From positions 64,422,668-64,486,667 of the forward strand of contig CM047431.1 of assembly GCA_026168455.1 (NCBI GenBank): a stretch of 64,000 nt of DNA, written 5' to 3'. Under the pieces are notes generated by a model that ran no database searches, had not been told where the DNA came from, and saw nothing but the letters and a program-made list of their open reading frames with translations. Positions 1-12,312 of the stretch are shown here, in pieces; position 1 is the stretch's first letter, and each line of letters opens with the position of its first letter. The stretch comes from Theocolax elegans. Taxonomy: Eukaryota > Arthropoda > Insecta > Hymenoptera > Cerocephalidae. A program made the position numbers and the translations under genes.

Positions 1-2956
1 CTTAGTGGTGTGACCATTCAGACTCTGTAACACAGTTCTGCTGTCCGAGTAAATGTATATCTCTTCGCCTTTGCAATTCTCCTGTGCCGCTTTTGCACAT
101 TGCAGGATTGCAAATGTTTCCGCTTGGGAAATGGTATTGTATTCCTTTAAGGAATATATCCTACCCTTCCCATTTTTTCTGCAGTATACCCCTGCTCCGA
201 CTCCCCGGATATTCTTGGACCCATCAGTATACCAGAGTTCTTTGCCCTCCGGCACCCTAACACGTCCTTGACTCCAGTCATCTTTGCTAGGCAGACTGAC
301 TCTGTATCTCTTATCGAATAGGAACTCAGTGCTGCATCTATCAGTTCCCTTGTATAAGTTCTCTCTTAGATTTCGCGGGAGCGTACTTAGGAGTCCCCTG
401 TCCGCCCGTCGATCTAAGAGATTTCTAACTCTTAAGTATCCTTTTATGGCTTCTGACTTAAGAGTGAGCTGAAAGGGCTCAATATTCGTTATGACCCCCA
501 TAGCTTGTACTGGCGTGGTTCTTAGAGAATTGGTGATGCAGCGCAGGACCAATCCTCGTACCCTTTCCAGCATTTGGTTCGCAGTTTTCAAACCTGCTCA
601 CTTCCACCAAATCACTGCCGAATACGTGAGTTTTGGTTTCAGAATTGCTGTGTAAATCCACATCATGGTTTCTGGTTTAAGACCCCAGTTCAAGTGCAGA
701 GCTCTACGTGTTTGCCATAGTACTCTTATAACTTTATTACACTGATTCTCAAGGTGCTCTTTCCAGTTTAACTTACTGTCAAGAATGACACCTAGATATT
801 TAGCTTTTTCTTTTATTTCTAGCCGTTTTCCTCCATATTCGAGGTGTTTTATGCTTGTTTTCCACTTATATTTACGTGTAAACACCATAACTTCCATTTT
901 TTCCGGGTTAACCGATAGCCCACCTCCTTGGCACCACTTATATACCTTATTCAAGGCATTTTGCATGATGTCAAATAGTGTTTCTAAAAATGGTCCTCTA
1001 ACTATTATTGCTAGATCATCTGCATATCCTACAACCTCACATCCCGTGTTGGTTAGTAGGCATAATAGTGTGTTCATTACAAGATTCCAGAGGGATGGGG
1101 AAATAACCCCCCCCCTGTGGGCATCCCGTGTTCACCCAGCCAGTTACCTTGGTGTTACCCTTGGTCATTACCAGCTTTCTGTTTGATAACATGAGTTCGA
1201 CCCAGTCAGTAACTGGCTGAGCTATTCCATGTCTCCTCATTGCCTCCTTGATTACTCTTTTGGAGGTATGGTTGAAAGCTCCTTCTATGTCTAAAAAGAC
1301 CACTAGAGCGAAGCCTCCGTTTTCAATTTGTTCTTCAATCAGGTTCACTATTTTGCACAGAGCAGTCTCAGTAGAGTGTCCTGCTCTGTACGCATACTGA
1401 TCCCTATGAAGTGGTCGTTCTTTTAAAGGTTTATCTTTAATATGTCTATCTATGAGCCTTTCCATTGTCTTCAGCATAAACGATGTAAGACTTATAGGTC
1501 GGAAGTCTTTAGGAGAAGTATAACTCCCCTTACCTGCTTTCGGAATGAACGTCACTCTCCTTCCCTTCCAACTTTCTGGAATATGGCATAATTCCAGACT
1601 TGCCCTAATAAGTCTGGTCATTGGACGGATAATGCACTCCCCCGCCCTTTGTAATAGTGCGGGGTAAATACCATCCAGTCCTGGTGACTTATATGGCCCA
1701 AAAGATCCGATGGCCCACCTGACTTTGTCCTCTGAGGCAATTTCGGTCCCCAGCACACTGCATGATCCGGTTTGGATCACCGCATGCTGGTTTCCCGTTC
1801 CGTAGTCGTTTGACTCATGAACTTCCATCGCCCCTTCCCCTTCTTTCGAGAAATCCGGGTAGAAGGATTCGATCAGGCGGTACAACGTTTCTTCGTCCGT
1901 CATGGTGTATTTCCCATTTGGCAGTTTAAGTGCTCCCAATATAGCTTCCGGATTTTTTGACAAGATCTTGTCCAACCGGGCTGCCTGTGAGCCTTTTTCT
2001 ATGTCGCTGCAAAAGTTGGCCCATGATTCTGCTTGTGCCTTCCTAATTGCTGCTCGATAGCTGTCTCTTTTACTTGCGTAATGATTCCACTCGTCTGCTG
2101 TACCTTTTTTTTGGGCCAGCTTATAGGTTCTCCTTACTTGTTTCTTGAGATACTCTAGGTTCTCGTTCCACCAGTAGGTTTTATCTCGCTTACCCACCAA
2201 TGTGGGTCTACAGTTGTTCTCAACAGCTGAGATCCAATTTGTCTTCTTCGGTTTCCTGGTCCATGTTCTAGGATTTGTACCAGGTCCCACTAACTCGAAA
2301 ACAATTTTGGCATGATCAGATAGTGTCGGTTCATCAGATACCCTCCACCTCTTGATCCTATTTGTAATTTCTCCAGTACATAACGTGATGTCCAATACTT
2401 CTGCTCTAAGTTTATTACAGAATGTTGGCGTTGTACCAGTGTTTAGAATATCTAGTTTGGTTGTGGCTAGATATTCTACCAGTTCCTCTCCTCTCCTATT
2501 GATGTCTGTGCTCCCCCACAGTATGTGATGTGAGTTAGCGTCACAGCCTATTAGGAGCGGTAAGTTTTTACTCTCACAGAAGGTAATTAACCTTTTAACT
2601 TCCGTGGGTGGATTTACCTCTCCATCATATGGAAAGTACGCTGAGGCAATGACTATGTTTCCAATGCCTTCCGATTCCGTCCTCACCGCTGTCAGGTCTC
2701 TTGTACAGAAATCCATCAGCGGGGTTACATTTACTCCCTTAGTGATGATACACGTTCTGGGCGTCTCAGCTTGCATGTCCCTGTAACAAACAAGCCCCTT
2801 TCCCCTTAAACCCTTGATTGTTCCTCTCACCGTCCATGGTTCTTGGACCAGTGACAGGCCTGTGTGCATCTCTGCCAAACCCTTACGCAATAGTGCAGAA
2901 GAGTCTTTGCAGTGATGCAAGTTAATTTGTGAGATTTGCAGCGCCTTGAAGGTCAT
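1..2956 (-). pseudogene. LOA-like ORF2 (endonuclease, reverse transcriptase), disrupted and partial
   Basis: Starts at the ATG 2954-2956. The N-terminal ~220 residues are an APE-like endonuclease (VQEPW, GCDANSHHILWGS, LDITLCT, SDHAKI). The reverse transcriptase follows, with PGLDGIYPALL, FRPISLTSFMLK, a motif A (VVFLDIEGAFNHT), motif B (GCPQGG) and the catalytic GYADDLAII near 1020-1040. Two lesions break it. A run of nine G (minus strand, about 1110-1118) directly after GCPQGG shifts frame before the expected leucine/proline-rich stretch, which resumes in the next frame. A TGA stop at 598-600 follows VIWWK, where the sister sequence at 27,0xx has an arginine codon. The ORF runs off position 1 before the RNase H end. 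Not functional as read. Confidence 0.88.
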
Positions 2957-4053
2957 TATTTCGATCTTCCCGGCACTGCTGCCTCTTTATCAGACTCCGC
3001 TACCGCCGGCGCGTGTACTTTGAAAGTGACACGCTCCAGTGAGTAGAAGGGTCTGCAATCTAGAGCCTGAAGGGCTCTAGCTTGGGACTCCGGCATCTGC
3101 ACCAGAAGAAAGTTGTCCTTCGCTGCAGCACCGTCGGTAGCCTCCTTGTCGCATTTTACGACCCGCCATGTTGCGGTATTTAGCGTCGGATTGTACCGCA
3201 TCAGCCTCTGAAGAACCAGCTCCGTGGGTTTCGGTGCTCCCGGTATCCACGCGCTGGCCTTCACCAGCCTCTGCAGCACCTCCGTTCCGCTGACTGTCAG
3301 AGCAGGACCCCGCCAAGATTTTAGTCCGGGCACGATCCCACTCAGCTAATCCGCGGACCGTTGATCCTCTGCTATAATCACAAACACTCCCCCCCTGCAG
3401 AAGGACGCAACAAACTTTGGCAGCTGCTCAGGAGGAAGGACATCTGTCTCCTCCTCCAGAGCATTCCTGAAGTCTTCAAACTGTCCTGTAGTAAGAAGCA
3501 CCTCAGGATATTCTGCTGATGTCACGACCCTCGACAGAGGGTTCGTTCTCTGTGCTGTTGTAAGTCCCACACTACATTGCGGCTTTTCAGCACTCTGAGT
3601 GTTACTTAGTTGTGCCGGCTTGTTTTTATGCCGTTTTTGTGTCCGCGGGTCCTCTGGCGGCGTGTCCTTCCCTCTTTTCCCCATAAGAGGCGTTGAGGGA
3701 GGTTTCTCCGCGCTTTGAGCCCGCATTTCTTGCTTTCTGAGCTTTCGCCTGCGGTTTTTCTCCGCATAGCGTCCACTCGTCCAGCTTCTTCCTTCATTGG
3801 TATCCATTGGCATTCCAGCTCCCGGTTCGGGATTGGACACCGTCAATGGCCCATCAGGATTTTTAAATTCAGTGGGTTGGTAAGCAGACATCCCACTGGG
3901 CGCCGCCTGCTCACCTACCTTTACTCCAACTACCGGTGACACCGAAGTTACCACCGGCAAATTGGTTGTGTTGAGAGTTGGGATCTCTCCAGGGTTTGTT
4001 GACACTTTTGGGCTAGCATCCGAATAGCCCATTGCTTTTACAGGGAAGGACAT
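2956..4053 (-). pseudogene. LOA-like ORF1 (gag-like nucleic-acid-binding protein), one nonsense codon
   Basis: A 366-codon frame interrupted by TAG at 3346-3348; block D of the other copy has TGG there, so a single base substitution splits it. The N-terminal half is low complexity and rich in Pro, Ser, Lys and Arg (RRRKLRKQE, KRHKNKPAQ). The C-terminal ~150 residues form a compact domain ending in RPFYSLERVTFKVHAP, reminiscent of the insect DUF4780-type domain seen in ORF1 of related elements; this is an assignment from memory of the family. No CCHC zinc knuckle is visible. Its TAA stop overlaps the ORF2 ATG by one base (TAATG). Confidence 0.8.
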
Positions 4054-4899
4054 ATCATGGATTTTTTAAGGGGGGTTTTTGATTTGTGTTAAGTGTTTAT
4101 GTCTGTGGCTCCCTACGAGTGTCCCCCCTCGTCATCCGAACAGCCCTCGCAAAACAGGCAGCGACCCACTTCGGTCCTACTATAGGAAAGCCCCCCACCC
4201 GAAGCAGTAGGGTCCCATCCGGTCACTATCCGGCACTACTACCCCTGGCGCGATTATACACTGACTGATAGAGCAGCCAGGCTTTGCTAGTTAGGCCAGC
4301 CCGGGCCCCTGTACTATTCAGCGGCCTAGGAGTGTCTCAACCTAGTTTATCCTAGGGTGCCTCCATGGGTACCCCACCCGTCCGCTTGAGCAGTCTTACT
4401 ACGAGGAAAGAACACCCCCCGAGAGCCCCAGTGTGAGAAGGTGTTTGTGTGTGTGTGAGTATCTGTTTGTGTCATGTGAATGTGTATAGGTATAGGTGTA
4501 ATGATCACTGATAAAGTCCCAGCGTGTCCATCCATAACCCGCGCGGAGCATACCCGTTTATAGGGATCTCCTCTTTCACCAGCGAGCCCGTGTATAGAGC
4601 TGCCTCTTACAAGCGCTTGGAAAGAGCCGTTTATAGGCCTCCCATTCATACCTCTGAGACCCTACCAGTAATACATGAGTGTAAATGATGTGTTGTGTGT
4701 CATTCCGTGTCCTGGATAGGAGCCCTTACGTGGGAATCCCTTCCGGGCCAGAAAGGCCACGGTTTTTTAGAGAGATGTTACTCCTCTATCCCTCCCCAAT
4801 TACACTGTTTCCAGTGACTTCCGGGCTTGGGACCGGCTTGCTGAGGTTCACCCGTGGCTACTAGATTTCACCACAAATGAACCTCATCAGGGCTGGGTT
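4054..4899 (-). promoter_or_regulatory. 5' UTR and structured 5' terminus of the LOA-like element, copy 1
   Basis: About 850 bp of non-coding, moderately GC-rich sequence precedes ORF1. It contains a GT/CA-rich stretch (4440-4500) and repeated 'gtttatag'-type words (4556-4636). The last 100 bp are rich in inverted repeats: TGAGGTTCA (4842-4850) with TGAACCTCA (4878-4886), GTGG (4854-4857) with CCAC (4871-4874), and a perfect 5 bp stem with a GAAA loop on the minus strand (4803-4816). Such elements usually have an internal promoter at the 5' end; no promoter motif is asserted here. Confidence 0.6.
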
Positions 4900-5076
4900 T
4901 TTACTTTTACAAACCTACTAAATTGTTCAGCAATGAGGTACTAGGTGATTTTATAACTTCTACAGTTAATGCGTTCATATTTTCATCAACCACAATTGCA
5001 AATTCCGAAGATGATCCTTTGTAAAAATCTGAAAAAATTAATTATTTAATTTATCTATAAGTTACAGCTAATTTTA
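4900..5076. repeat. Long target-site-like direct repeat, right flank of LOA copy 1
   Basis: Host sequence from TTTACTTTTACAAACC to GTTACAGCTAATTTTA. It matches 25,535-25,710 and 35,709-35,885, which flank the LOA element of copy 2. It contains an entire coding exon (4915-5028). The matching left repeat of copy 1 would lie outside the window. Confidence 0.85.
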
Positions 5077-6738
5077 CATTATACAGAATTGAATGGTTTA
5101 AATATTTACAAGGAGAAAATCATACGTTCGGGAAGTTAAAATGAAATCCGTTTACTGAATGTATGAAGTTCCCTTGGATAGTTTAAAATTAGCTGATATA
5201 TTTAAATAAACTTTTATTAAAACAAAAATAATTTATTTTTAACACACTCTATTTTATAGTTTTTAAAAAATAAGATAGGCAATTATACGTACTTAAATCA
5301 ATCCGTTTATCGCTAGCTAGAATAAGGGCGCTAGTAATTTTTATCTGATTTGCAGGTGAATCAATAAAAGCATTAGAATTATCCCCCATTTTATCTGTAA
5401 GTTCAAATAATAGTTACAATGAGAATTTTTGGATAATACTATAACATTGTAAAAACTAAAGCATTCATACTTAATACATAAGGGTGATTTTAATAATTAT
5501 TAAATGAAATATTAAACGAAACGTGATATTATTGAACGAAAGTTGACGCCAAATTGTAACAAGCGTTTTACCAAAGATAAAAGTTAAGTTACTTTATATT
5601 TATATGGAAATCAAATTTTAATAAAATAGAATTTTTAAAATTCTTGCTTAACTGTTTTTGCACTATTCATAATGTTATTTTCTAAAATTTAAAACCTCAT
5701 GATATAATTTACTAATAAGCAAAATATTAGTAAGGTGTTTACTTAATAATGATGAATCTTCATCGCTCGTTGAAGAGTAGAGTTGTGACAGAAGGCTCAA
5801 ATTGTTTGAAGGCGTACGGTTGTAGGCAGTCCTTAATTCTTCAGAGTTACTATTATCTATAAAAAAGAAAAAATAAGAAAATTATATTTAAAAGTATTAT
5901 TTTCAAACTTCAGCTAAAAAGCATGTATGTTTAATAGGGAGAAAAATTACAGGAGTAAAGATTTATTTCAAATTGCCTAGCTCAATTAAACTAAAATGAA
6001 AAATAAAAACGAATTAATAATACATGCGCTGAACAATAATTTACGAATCCTACATTCTTTACGTGAGCTAAACTATTTTCAGAAATATATTTGGATGATT
6101 CCATTCAGTTTTTGAAATAAATTGAAGACCGTTAAAAAATATAATTAATCAATTAATTAAGTAAAATGTTAAAAGAAAACATAAAATTGTCAAAATTGTT
6201 TATGCTAATTAAAACCTTGTGTTAAAAAGTCTAAATCTTTCTGACATTTAACAGTATGATATAATTGCAAGTACAAATATTCACGAATAGCTTTTGATTG
6301 AGATTTAATTTGATTACATTAAGTAACAAGAATTTTCACCTGAAATAGTGTAATTCTCACTTTCTTCCACGTACTCTCCAAATTCATCCAATTTATTGTG
6401 CGAATCAGATTTATCGACCAGTGGAAGTTGCAATCGAGAGACATCTTTGATGTGTTCCAAACTGACTCGAAGTATTTTACGATTGTTGTTCTCCAAAACT
6501 ACATTAACCATATGATTTCCTGCAAACGTTACAAATATTTAGTAAATAATTTATATATATATATATATAGGTGATTTCACGTCAAGTTTGCAGGTCGAAA
6601 TTTTAAAATGTTTAAAAAATTATGTATAGTACCATATAATTAGCCGCATCTAAAAAGGAACTTAAATCCACTGTTGCCAATTTCAGAAATACGTAAGAAT
6701 TACTTACTATGAGAGGGAAAGGGCTTTGGAAAAAGCAT
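4915..6738 (-). CDS. 5' exons of the recombinase-like gene, copy 1 (exons 1-5)
   Basis: Five minus-strand coding exons: 6708-6738 (starts ATG, MLFPKPFPSH), 6340-6519, 5743-5856, 5293-5394 and 4915-5028. Each has AG/GT borders and every junction is phase 1, so they join in one frame and any one can be skipped without a frameshift. Lengths of the internal exons are 180, 114, 102 and 114 bp, all multiples of three. The encoded ~180 residues are acidic and Ser/Asn-rich with no domain recognised (RVSLEHIKDV, VDENMNALTVEV). The 3' exons with the fingers and recombinase core are seen only in copy 2; in copy 1 they would lie left of the window beyond the LOA element. Confidence 0.72.
6549..6567. repeat. 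(TA)n microsatellite
   Basis: Simple TA run in the intron between exons 1 and 2 of the minus-strand gene; repeated at about 37,360-37,377 in copy 2. Confidence 0.9.
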
Positions 6739-7109
6739 CTTATCCAAACTCTAGGATATGTTTTCTAATATAAAAATATAAAGAAAACCAGATTTTAGAC
6801 CCGAACGCTCATATTTACTAAAGTTATGGGCCATTAGATATAGGTACTCAAATCCAAGCTCAAAATAAAGCTGAGATAAGTAGATTCGATTAACCCTTTC
6901 AGTCACAGAAGCCTATATATAGGCTACCTGAATTTTTTATTATTCTCATCATTTTTTTTATATTTTATTAAAAATCTTGAAATCTTTTGCATTTTTAGAA
7001 CATAATAGGCTTATTTGATGAACTAAACACAATTACTTGTTAATTATAATTATTCAAAATTATTATAAACATATATTATCAGATAAAACTATTTTTTATG
7101 AGTTTAATT

Positions 7110-7560
7110 TGTTAGTGCTAAACCTTTTTTGGTTCGGAAGTCCAAATATATGTTTTTGTTGTATTTTTTGACGCTAAATCCAAACCCGATGTTAAAAATA
7201 CAATAAAACCAAAAACAGCCCCTACAAAAGGGTACAAACTACCCTTCATTTCATAATATCAAATTATTTTTGATCGATGAGTGCAATTGAAATTATACAC
7301 GCAAGGCCAAAGGGGTAGCTTTTATCCCATTCAAGGGGTCGTTTTTAAATTTATTGTATTTTCGACACCGGATTCGGATTCAGCATCGAAAAAATACATC
7401 GGAGGCGTATATCTGCACTCATTTGACGAAAATAGTTTGATATTATGACAAAAGGGGTAGTTTTTACCCTTTTGTAGGGATTGTTTTTGAGTTTATTATA
7501 TTTTGGATATCAGATTTGAATTCAGTGTTAAAAATACATTGGAAAATACGTTTAAAAAAT
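7110..7560. mobile_element. Inverted-repeat (MITE-like) element, copy 1
   Basis: The left part (AAAAACAGCCCCTACAAAAGG, then GGTACAAACTACCC) is the imperfect reverse complement of the right part (GGGTAGTTTTTACCCTTTTG, then TAGGGATTGTTTTTGAG). An internal third, diverged version lies at 7290-7400. No coding potential. It sits between the two head-to-head genes. Exact ends and target duplication are not resolved. The second copy is at about 37,920-38,370. Confidence 0.6.
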
Positions 7561-8733
7561 CAGAAAAAATTTATGCTACTCTTTAACTAATATTAAAACT
7601 TCTCTATAAACCGAAATGGTGGCGGAGACGCGGAGAGGTAGATCAGACGATGTCAAAAATTAAGCACCTTTCGCAACCGTCATAGTAAGTTGATTTCGAT
7701 ATCAGTTAGGCGAGAAGTGTAAGATTTTCGATTTCGGTGTTTGGGCCTACGAAATGTGACCAAAATATCCAAAAAGAATACTTCCAATACATTGGCCGAT
7801 CTCGGGGAAGGTTTTCCTACGGGTGTAATACCATAGGTTTTCCTTGTCTCCCGCATGGTACCTGGACGGATGGACGGTGGGAATTGAAGGGAATTAAAAC
7901 TGGAATTAACACACCCAGGCAGAGGTGGAGGGGCGAGAGGAGGGGCGTATAAACCCGATCAGCGGGTATATGAGAGTGGTAGATCAAAATAAAGAAATAT
8001 AACTTCTCGATTCTTAAAAAAAGTTTTTATTAAGTTTGTAGTTTGAAAAAGTAATGAAAGATACCGTTTCTGAAAATTGCTTTTATAATTTTTCTTTCGA
8101 ACATTATAAATCTTATAAAAAAATTATTATGTTTTAACTTTAATTACTCTAGAAAGACATTATGTACCGAAAATATCATAAATGTATCCAAAAATTATTA
8201 ACCTAGAAAAACAACAAATACTACTTTTTGTTACTAGTGCAAAAAAATTAATCCTAGCACGAGTGTAAAATTTGTTGCCCAAACGAAATGTGTAATACTA
8301 TCAAACAATATTTTTGGATTAAAAAACCTTATAAACATATATTAAAATGGATTCCCTAGTAGGAGGTTCAAGAATTTCAAATTATAATTTATAAATTAGT
8401 TTGCTCATCAAAAACATTAATCATAATTTTAAACCTAATTTAGAACTAAATTTCATACCTATCTATAAAAACAGGTTCTACCTGTATAATACCCGTCTAT
8501 ATCAATCAATTCTATTAAATGTTAACTATATTATTGGAAGTCTACTGAACATGTTAAAATGAATTGTAAAAATATATTAAATTCCAATATTTTATGGAAT
8601 TCAATCGTCGATTTTTAATAAGGTTTTCGACGGAGCGTTTCATAATTTTTTATAAGAGTTTATTTTTCTTGAAAACCACTTTTAATTCATTGTAACATTC
8701 ATTAATGTTTGAAATGTTTCTTTTTAATTTCAG
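7561..8733. other. AT-rich region upstream of the Tnp2-like gene, copy 1
   Basis: No long ORF. A GC-richer patch at 7,615-7,970 could hold 5' exons of the plus-strand transposase gene, because the main exon begins at a splice acceptor (TTTTAATTTCAG at 8722-8733). A good donor-like site (CATAGTAAGT) lies at 7,681-7,690, but its phase does not fit the phase-0 acceptor, so no exon is called. Confidence 0.4.
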
Positions 8734-10981
8734 CCAACTGCCAATGAATTTGCCAATGATTTGGACGAGTATCTTCATCAAGCAATTCTAGAGAATAAAC
8801 AAAAAAAATCTGATAAGCTATTTACCGAATTCGGTAGTTTGAAAGAAATTATTTCTAACGAAGATTTTTTTAATCCTACCTCAATTACTATTAGCAAAAG
8901 CAAAGGCGAATTACTCTTAATGGTTTTGAAATATTGTGTTGTAAATAGCTTGTCTGTTACTGGAATACCTAATTTATTCAAATTATTGAATACTATATTT
9001 GAAGATCAAATTTTAGCGGATTCCAAGCATCTTATAGATAAATTAATAAATCCGAAAACTAATGTCGAATTCCATTCTGTATGTCAATATTGTTCGGCAT
9101 ATAGGTCGACTCGAGGAAGTACAAAAGATAAAAACCTGTCGCATATGCAGTCTACAACTAGATTTGACGAATCCAAACAGTACAAGCTTCTTCGTTTTGT
9201 GTGACCCAACGTCGCAGATAAAGGATATTTTAACAGAACATCAAGATCATTACGAAAGTGTAATCCAGGGTAATAGTCACGAGAATAATGTTTTAAAAGA
9301 TATCTACGATGGAAAAGAGTACCGAAAATTTGTCACTTCTTTACCACCACAAGACAGACACAATTATTTAAGTGCGATTTTTAACACGGATGGAGCATCA
9401 AAATTCAAATCTTCTCAATATTCTATTTGGCCACTTTACCTAATGATTAACGAGTTGCCAAAACAAAAAAGAATGACAAAATTAATTACGTGTGGTTTGT
9501 GGTTTAATAAACAGAAATCGGACATGAGTATTTATCTAGGTACTTTCGTCGACTTAATTAACAAATTGACAAGACAAGGTATTTCATGTACTATAAATGA
9601 AGAAGATCGTTTGTTGAAGTTGTACATCATTCATTGCTGCGTAGATTCTGTGGCTCGTGCTCCTATTCAGGGCATAAAGCAATTTAACGGTAATTATGGT
9701 TGCAGCTGGTGCCTTCATCCAGGTACTTGGTGTGATACCGCTTTAAAATATACTTTATTGCAAAGTATTCCTGCTGATCGAAATCATGAAACTACAATCA
9801 ACGATATGATGAACGCAACTTTCGATAATCCAATCAATGGTGTTAAGTATCCGTCTCCTTTTATCAATTTACAAAATTTTGATATAATTTCGGGATTTGT
9901 TCCCGATTATATGCATTGTTGCCTAGAAGGCGTTGCGAAGCAAATAACAAACTATCATATCAGTTTAATGAACAATAATGACATTACAGAAATAGATTTA
10001 AAAATAAATCGTATCGCCGCTCCACATCAAATTTCCAGATTGAGCCGACCGATATTTTTAAGAAATGATTGGAAAGCTCGAGAGTGGGGAAACTATGTTT
10101 TATATTACAGCGTTCCGGTATTATTAGATCATCTGAATAGGAACTACTATAATCACTGGCTTCTTTTTGTAGAAAGTTTATATATATTATTGCAAGACAC
10201 CATAACATCTGCTGAATTAAATCGAGCAAATCTTATGTTCCATGAATTCGTTGCAAATACAGAAGAACCGTTGGGTCAAAAAGCAATGACTTACAATATT
10301 CATCAGTTGCTGCATTTATCCGAAAGCGTTCTTAATTGCGGACCGCTGTGGTGTCACTCTACTTTTCCGTTTGAGTCGGCAAATCACGATTTATTGAAAG
10401 CAATTAGGTGTTCGAAGGGTGTTCCATCTCAAATCATTAGGCATATTAACATAAACCATTGCATGACAGTTTTACAAGAAAGAGCATATCCTTACATTTC
10501 TGACTTAATAAAAATGTACTGTGATAATGTTCTCTCGTCAAGTGTCATTAATTATAATAAAACATTAGAAATAAGTTACTTTACGCGTAGTCAAGACGTA
10601 GATGATGCTCTAAAAAATACTTTAAATATAACAGATTCTGCGAATGTATATTTTAAGATTGTAAAAGATAACTGCTTGTACGAATCATCTCGTATAGCGA
10701 AGAGAAGATCAAATAATGCATTCGCCCGTCTTACAGATGGAAGTTTCGTACAAATCGATAAATTCTTTATAGATTGTGAATGGTCGCGAGAAATTACAAT
10801 CTGTAGATTAGTGCGCACAAGAAACCGTTTTAATAATCATTATAAAGCATTACAAATAATAGAAAAAATTGAATCAGAACTCATTGTGATAGGTACTAAT
10901 GATATTCAAACAGTTTGCATTTTTATGGAAATTAATGGTATTATGTACGTATTGCCGCTTCCAAATTTATTACATTATTAG
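8734..10981 (+). pseudogene. Tnp2-like (EnSpm/CACTA-type) transposase, copy 1, frameshifted
   Basis: Main coding exon of a plus-strand gene beginning at a splice acceptor. The N-terminal part has paired cysteines (CQYCSAY, CRICSLQL), probably a zinc ribbon. The core has FNTDGASKFKSSQYSIWPLY, then IKQFNGNYGCSWCLHPG, then GFVPDYMHCCLEGVAKQ. This order and wording are typical of the Tnp2/Transposase_21 family of cut-and-paste transposases. Compared with copy 2 it lacks two bases in a TA run at about 9108 (GGCATATAGG versus GGCATATATAGG), which shifts the frame after SAY; the rest resumes in another frame to the stop at 10,981. It also has CGGA where copy 2 has GGGA (Cys versus Trp), and Phe for Ser near 10,055. 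Confidence 0.78.
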
Positions 10982-11406
10982 TAGATATTAATAGATTTCG
11001 AATCAAATATCCCTGACAGCACAAAACATCTTAAATACGTTATCGCACGTTTTTAAAACGATTAAAACGCTTAAAAAAGTTTTAAAAACGTCTTCGAGAC
11101 GAACAGTGCTATTAGGGATATGTAAATAGAAAGACTGAGATACGTAATTATGAATGTACATACAACTAAAATTGTCGCCGTTAATTTAATCGTGTTAAGT
11201 CGATGATGTAAAATTAATAGCATATGCTTTGTAATTTTCAATAAATTTCTATTAATCATGTATTACATTATTTATTTATAGCATATAATACATTATATAT
11301 AATACACTTCTCAATTCATTAATTATAAAAGTTCTATACAAATATTTAATTAATATAATGCACAATGTATCATGTAGTAGAAATTTATTTTATTTCAATA
11401 GTTACA

Positions 11407-11514
11407 TGATTTTCACCTGAAAATCAGCTGATAATCATCTGCAAATCAGCTGTGATTTTGACACGACAATCAGGTAAAAATCAGCTGATTATCACCTGTA
11501 CTTTTGCAGTAGGG
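11407..11514 (+). mobile_element. Terminal and subterminal repeats, right end of a DNA transposon, copy 1
   Basis: Clustered palindromic words TCAGCTGA and related ATTATCACCTG, AATCATCTGC occur in both orientations over about 100 bp and stop abruptly at GCAGTAGGG (11,506-11,514), where a 290 bp satellite begins. Dense subterminal repeats next to a CCCTACT-type end are characteristic of EnSpm/CACTA-like elements, and the Tnp2-like gene ends about 430 bp upstream. A matching left end was not found by eye. Confidence 0.55.
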
Positions 11515-12050
11515 TATTTACTATTTACAACGAATAGGCATGTATCTGGATTACAAATAATTAATGATTTTACATGATTGCAATTTATCGGATTGAATAG
11601 GAAATTTAACTATACTGTCGAGCATTATTTATCCGAATCTACCGGTATATTCTAATATTGTCAAGCAACCTATGTGGTTCGTTTATACGGTTTAATCAGT
11701 ATTGTCACATAAATGAGCGGTTTGATTACAGGATCTTATCGGTTACGCCTGTCGTAGAAGCAACCGCTGTTGAATCGTTTATGGTATTTTATGAGGTATT
11801 GCTGTATTTTCTATTTACAACGAATAGGCATGTATCTGGATTTCAATTAATTAATGATTTTTCATGATTGCAATTTATCGAGTTGAATAGGACATTTCAC
11901 TATAAAGTCGAGCATTATTTATCCGAATCTACCGGTATATTCTAATATTGTCAAGCAATCTATGTGGTTCGTTTATATGGTTTAATCAGTATTGTCACAT
12001 AAATGAGCGGTTTAGTATTACAATAAACACGGAATAGTCGATTACATTTT
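11515..12050 (+). repeat. Two tandem 290 bp repeat units, copy 1
   Basis: The word CTATTTACAACGAATAGGCA occurs at about 11,521 and 11,811, followed in both by GTATCTGGAT and further matching sequence. The same units appear in reverse orientation at about 16,975-17,440, so the pair brackets 4.9 kb of sequence. Confidence 0.8.
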
Positions 12051-12312
12051 TGGCGCGAAATTTGTATTTCTCAAGTGGCTTTGGTGTTACTAAGAACACA
12101 TAGAAATATTGTACAATTGAAATATTTTTTCTAAAAATAGGTTAATATGTTTTCATATTAGAAAAATAATGAAGTATAAATTTTATTACAAGAGAATGCT
12201 AAATAAAGAATACATACTAATTCCGTAACAAATTCTGAATTATTTTAAATGTTAACATGAATCATCGAATCATATAAAAGATTAACAAAATTGGATTACT
12301 TTTTTGAAAATT

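Larger units (their letters stand above)
1..4899 (-). mobile_element. LOA-like non-LTR retrotransposon, copy 1, 3' end outside the window
   Basis: Minus-strand element with a 5' UTR (4054-4899), ORF1 (2956-4053) and ORF2 (from 2956 leftwards, off the window edge). ORF2 carries an APE-type endonuclease, a reverse transcriptase and, from the other copies, an RNase H domain. That combination and the endonuclease wording (GCDANSHHILWGS) point to the LOA clade; R1 is the nearest alternative. By comparison with copy 2 about 780 bp is missing at the left, giving a full element of about 5.7 kb. It lies in an intron of the minus-strand recombinase-like gene, in the same orientation as that gene. The host direct repeat begins at 4900. 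Confidence 0.85.

Noticed and set aside
1105..1122. Programmed frameshift at the G9 run after GCPQGG in LOA ORF2
   Set aside because: A shift inside RT motif B would make almost no full-length enzyme. One G fewer restores the normal motif; more likely an indel or a shared homopolymer error.
4860..4892. Hammerhead ribozyme (CTGATGAG and GAAA on the minus strand)
   Set aside because: The bases that should form stem II pair instead with sequence at 4842-4850, and no stem III or cleavage triplet fits.
7681..7690. 5' exon of the Tnp2-like gene ending at CATA/GTAAGT
   Set aside because: The donor looks good, but its phase does not match the phase-0 acceptor at 8734, so the link cannot be supported.
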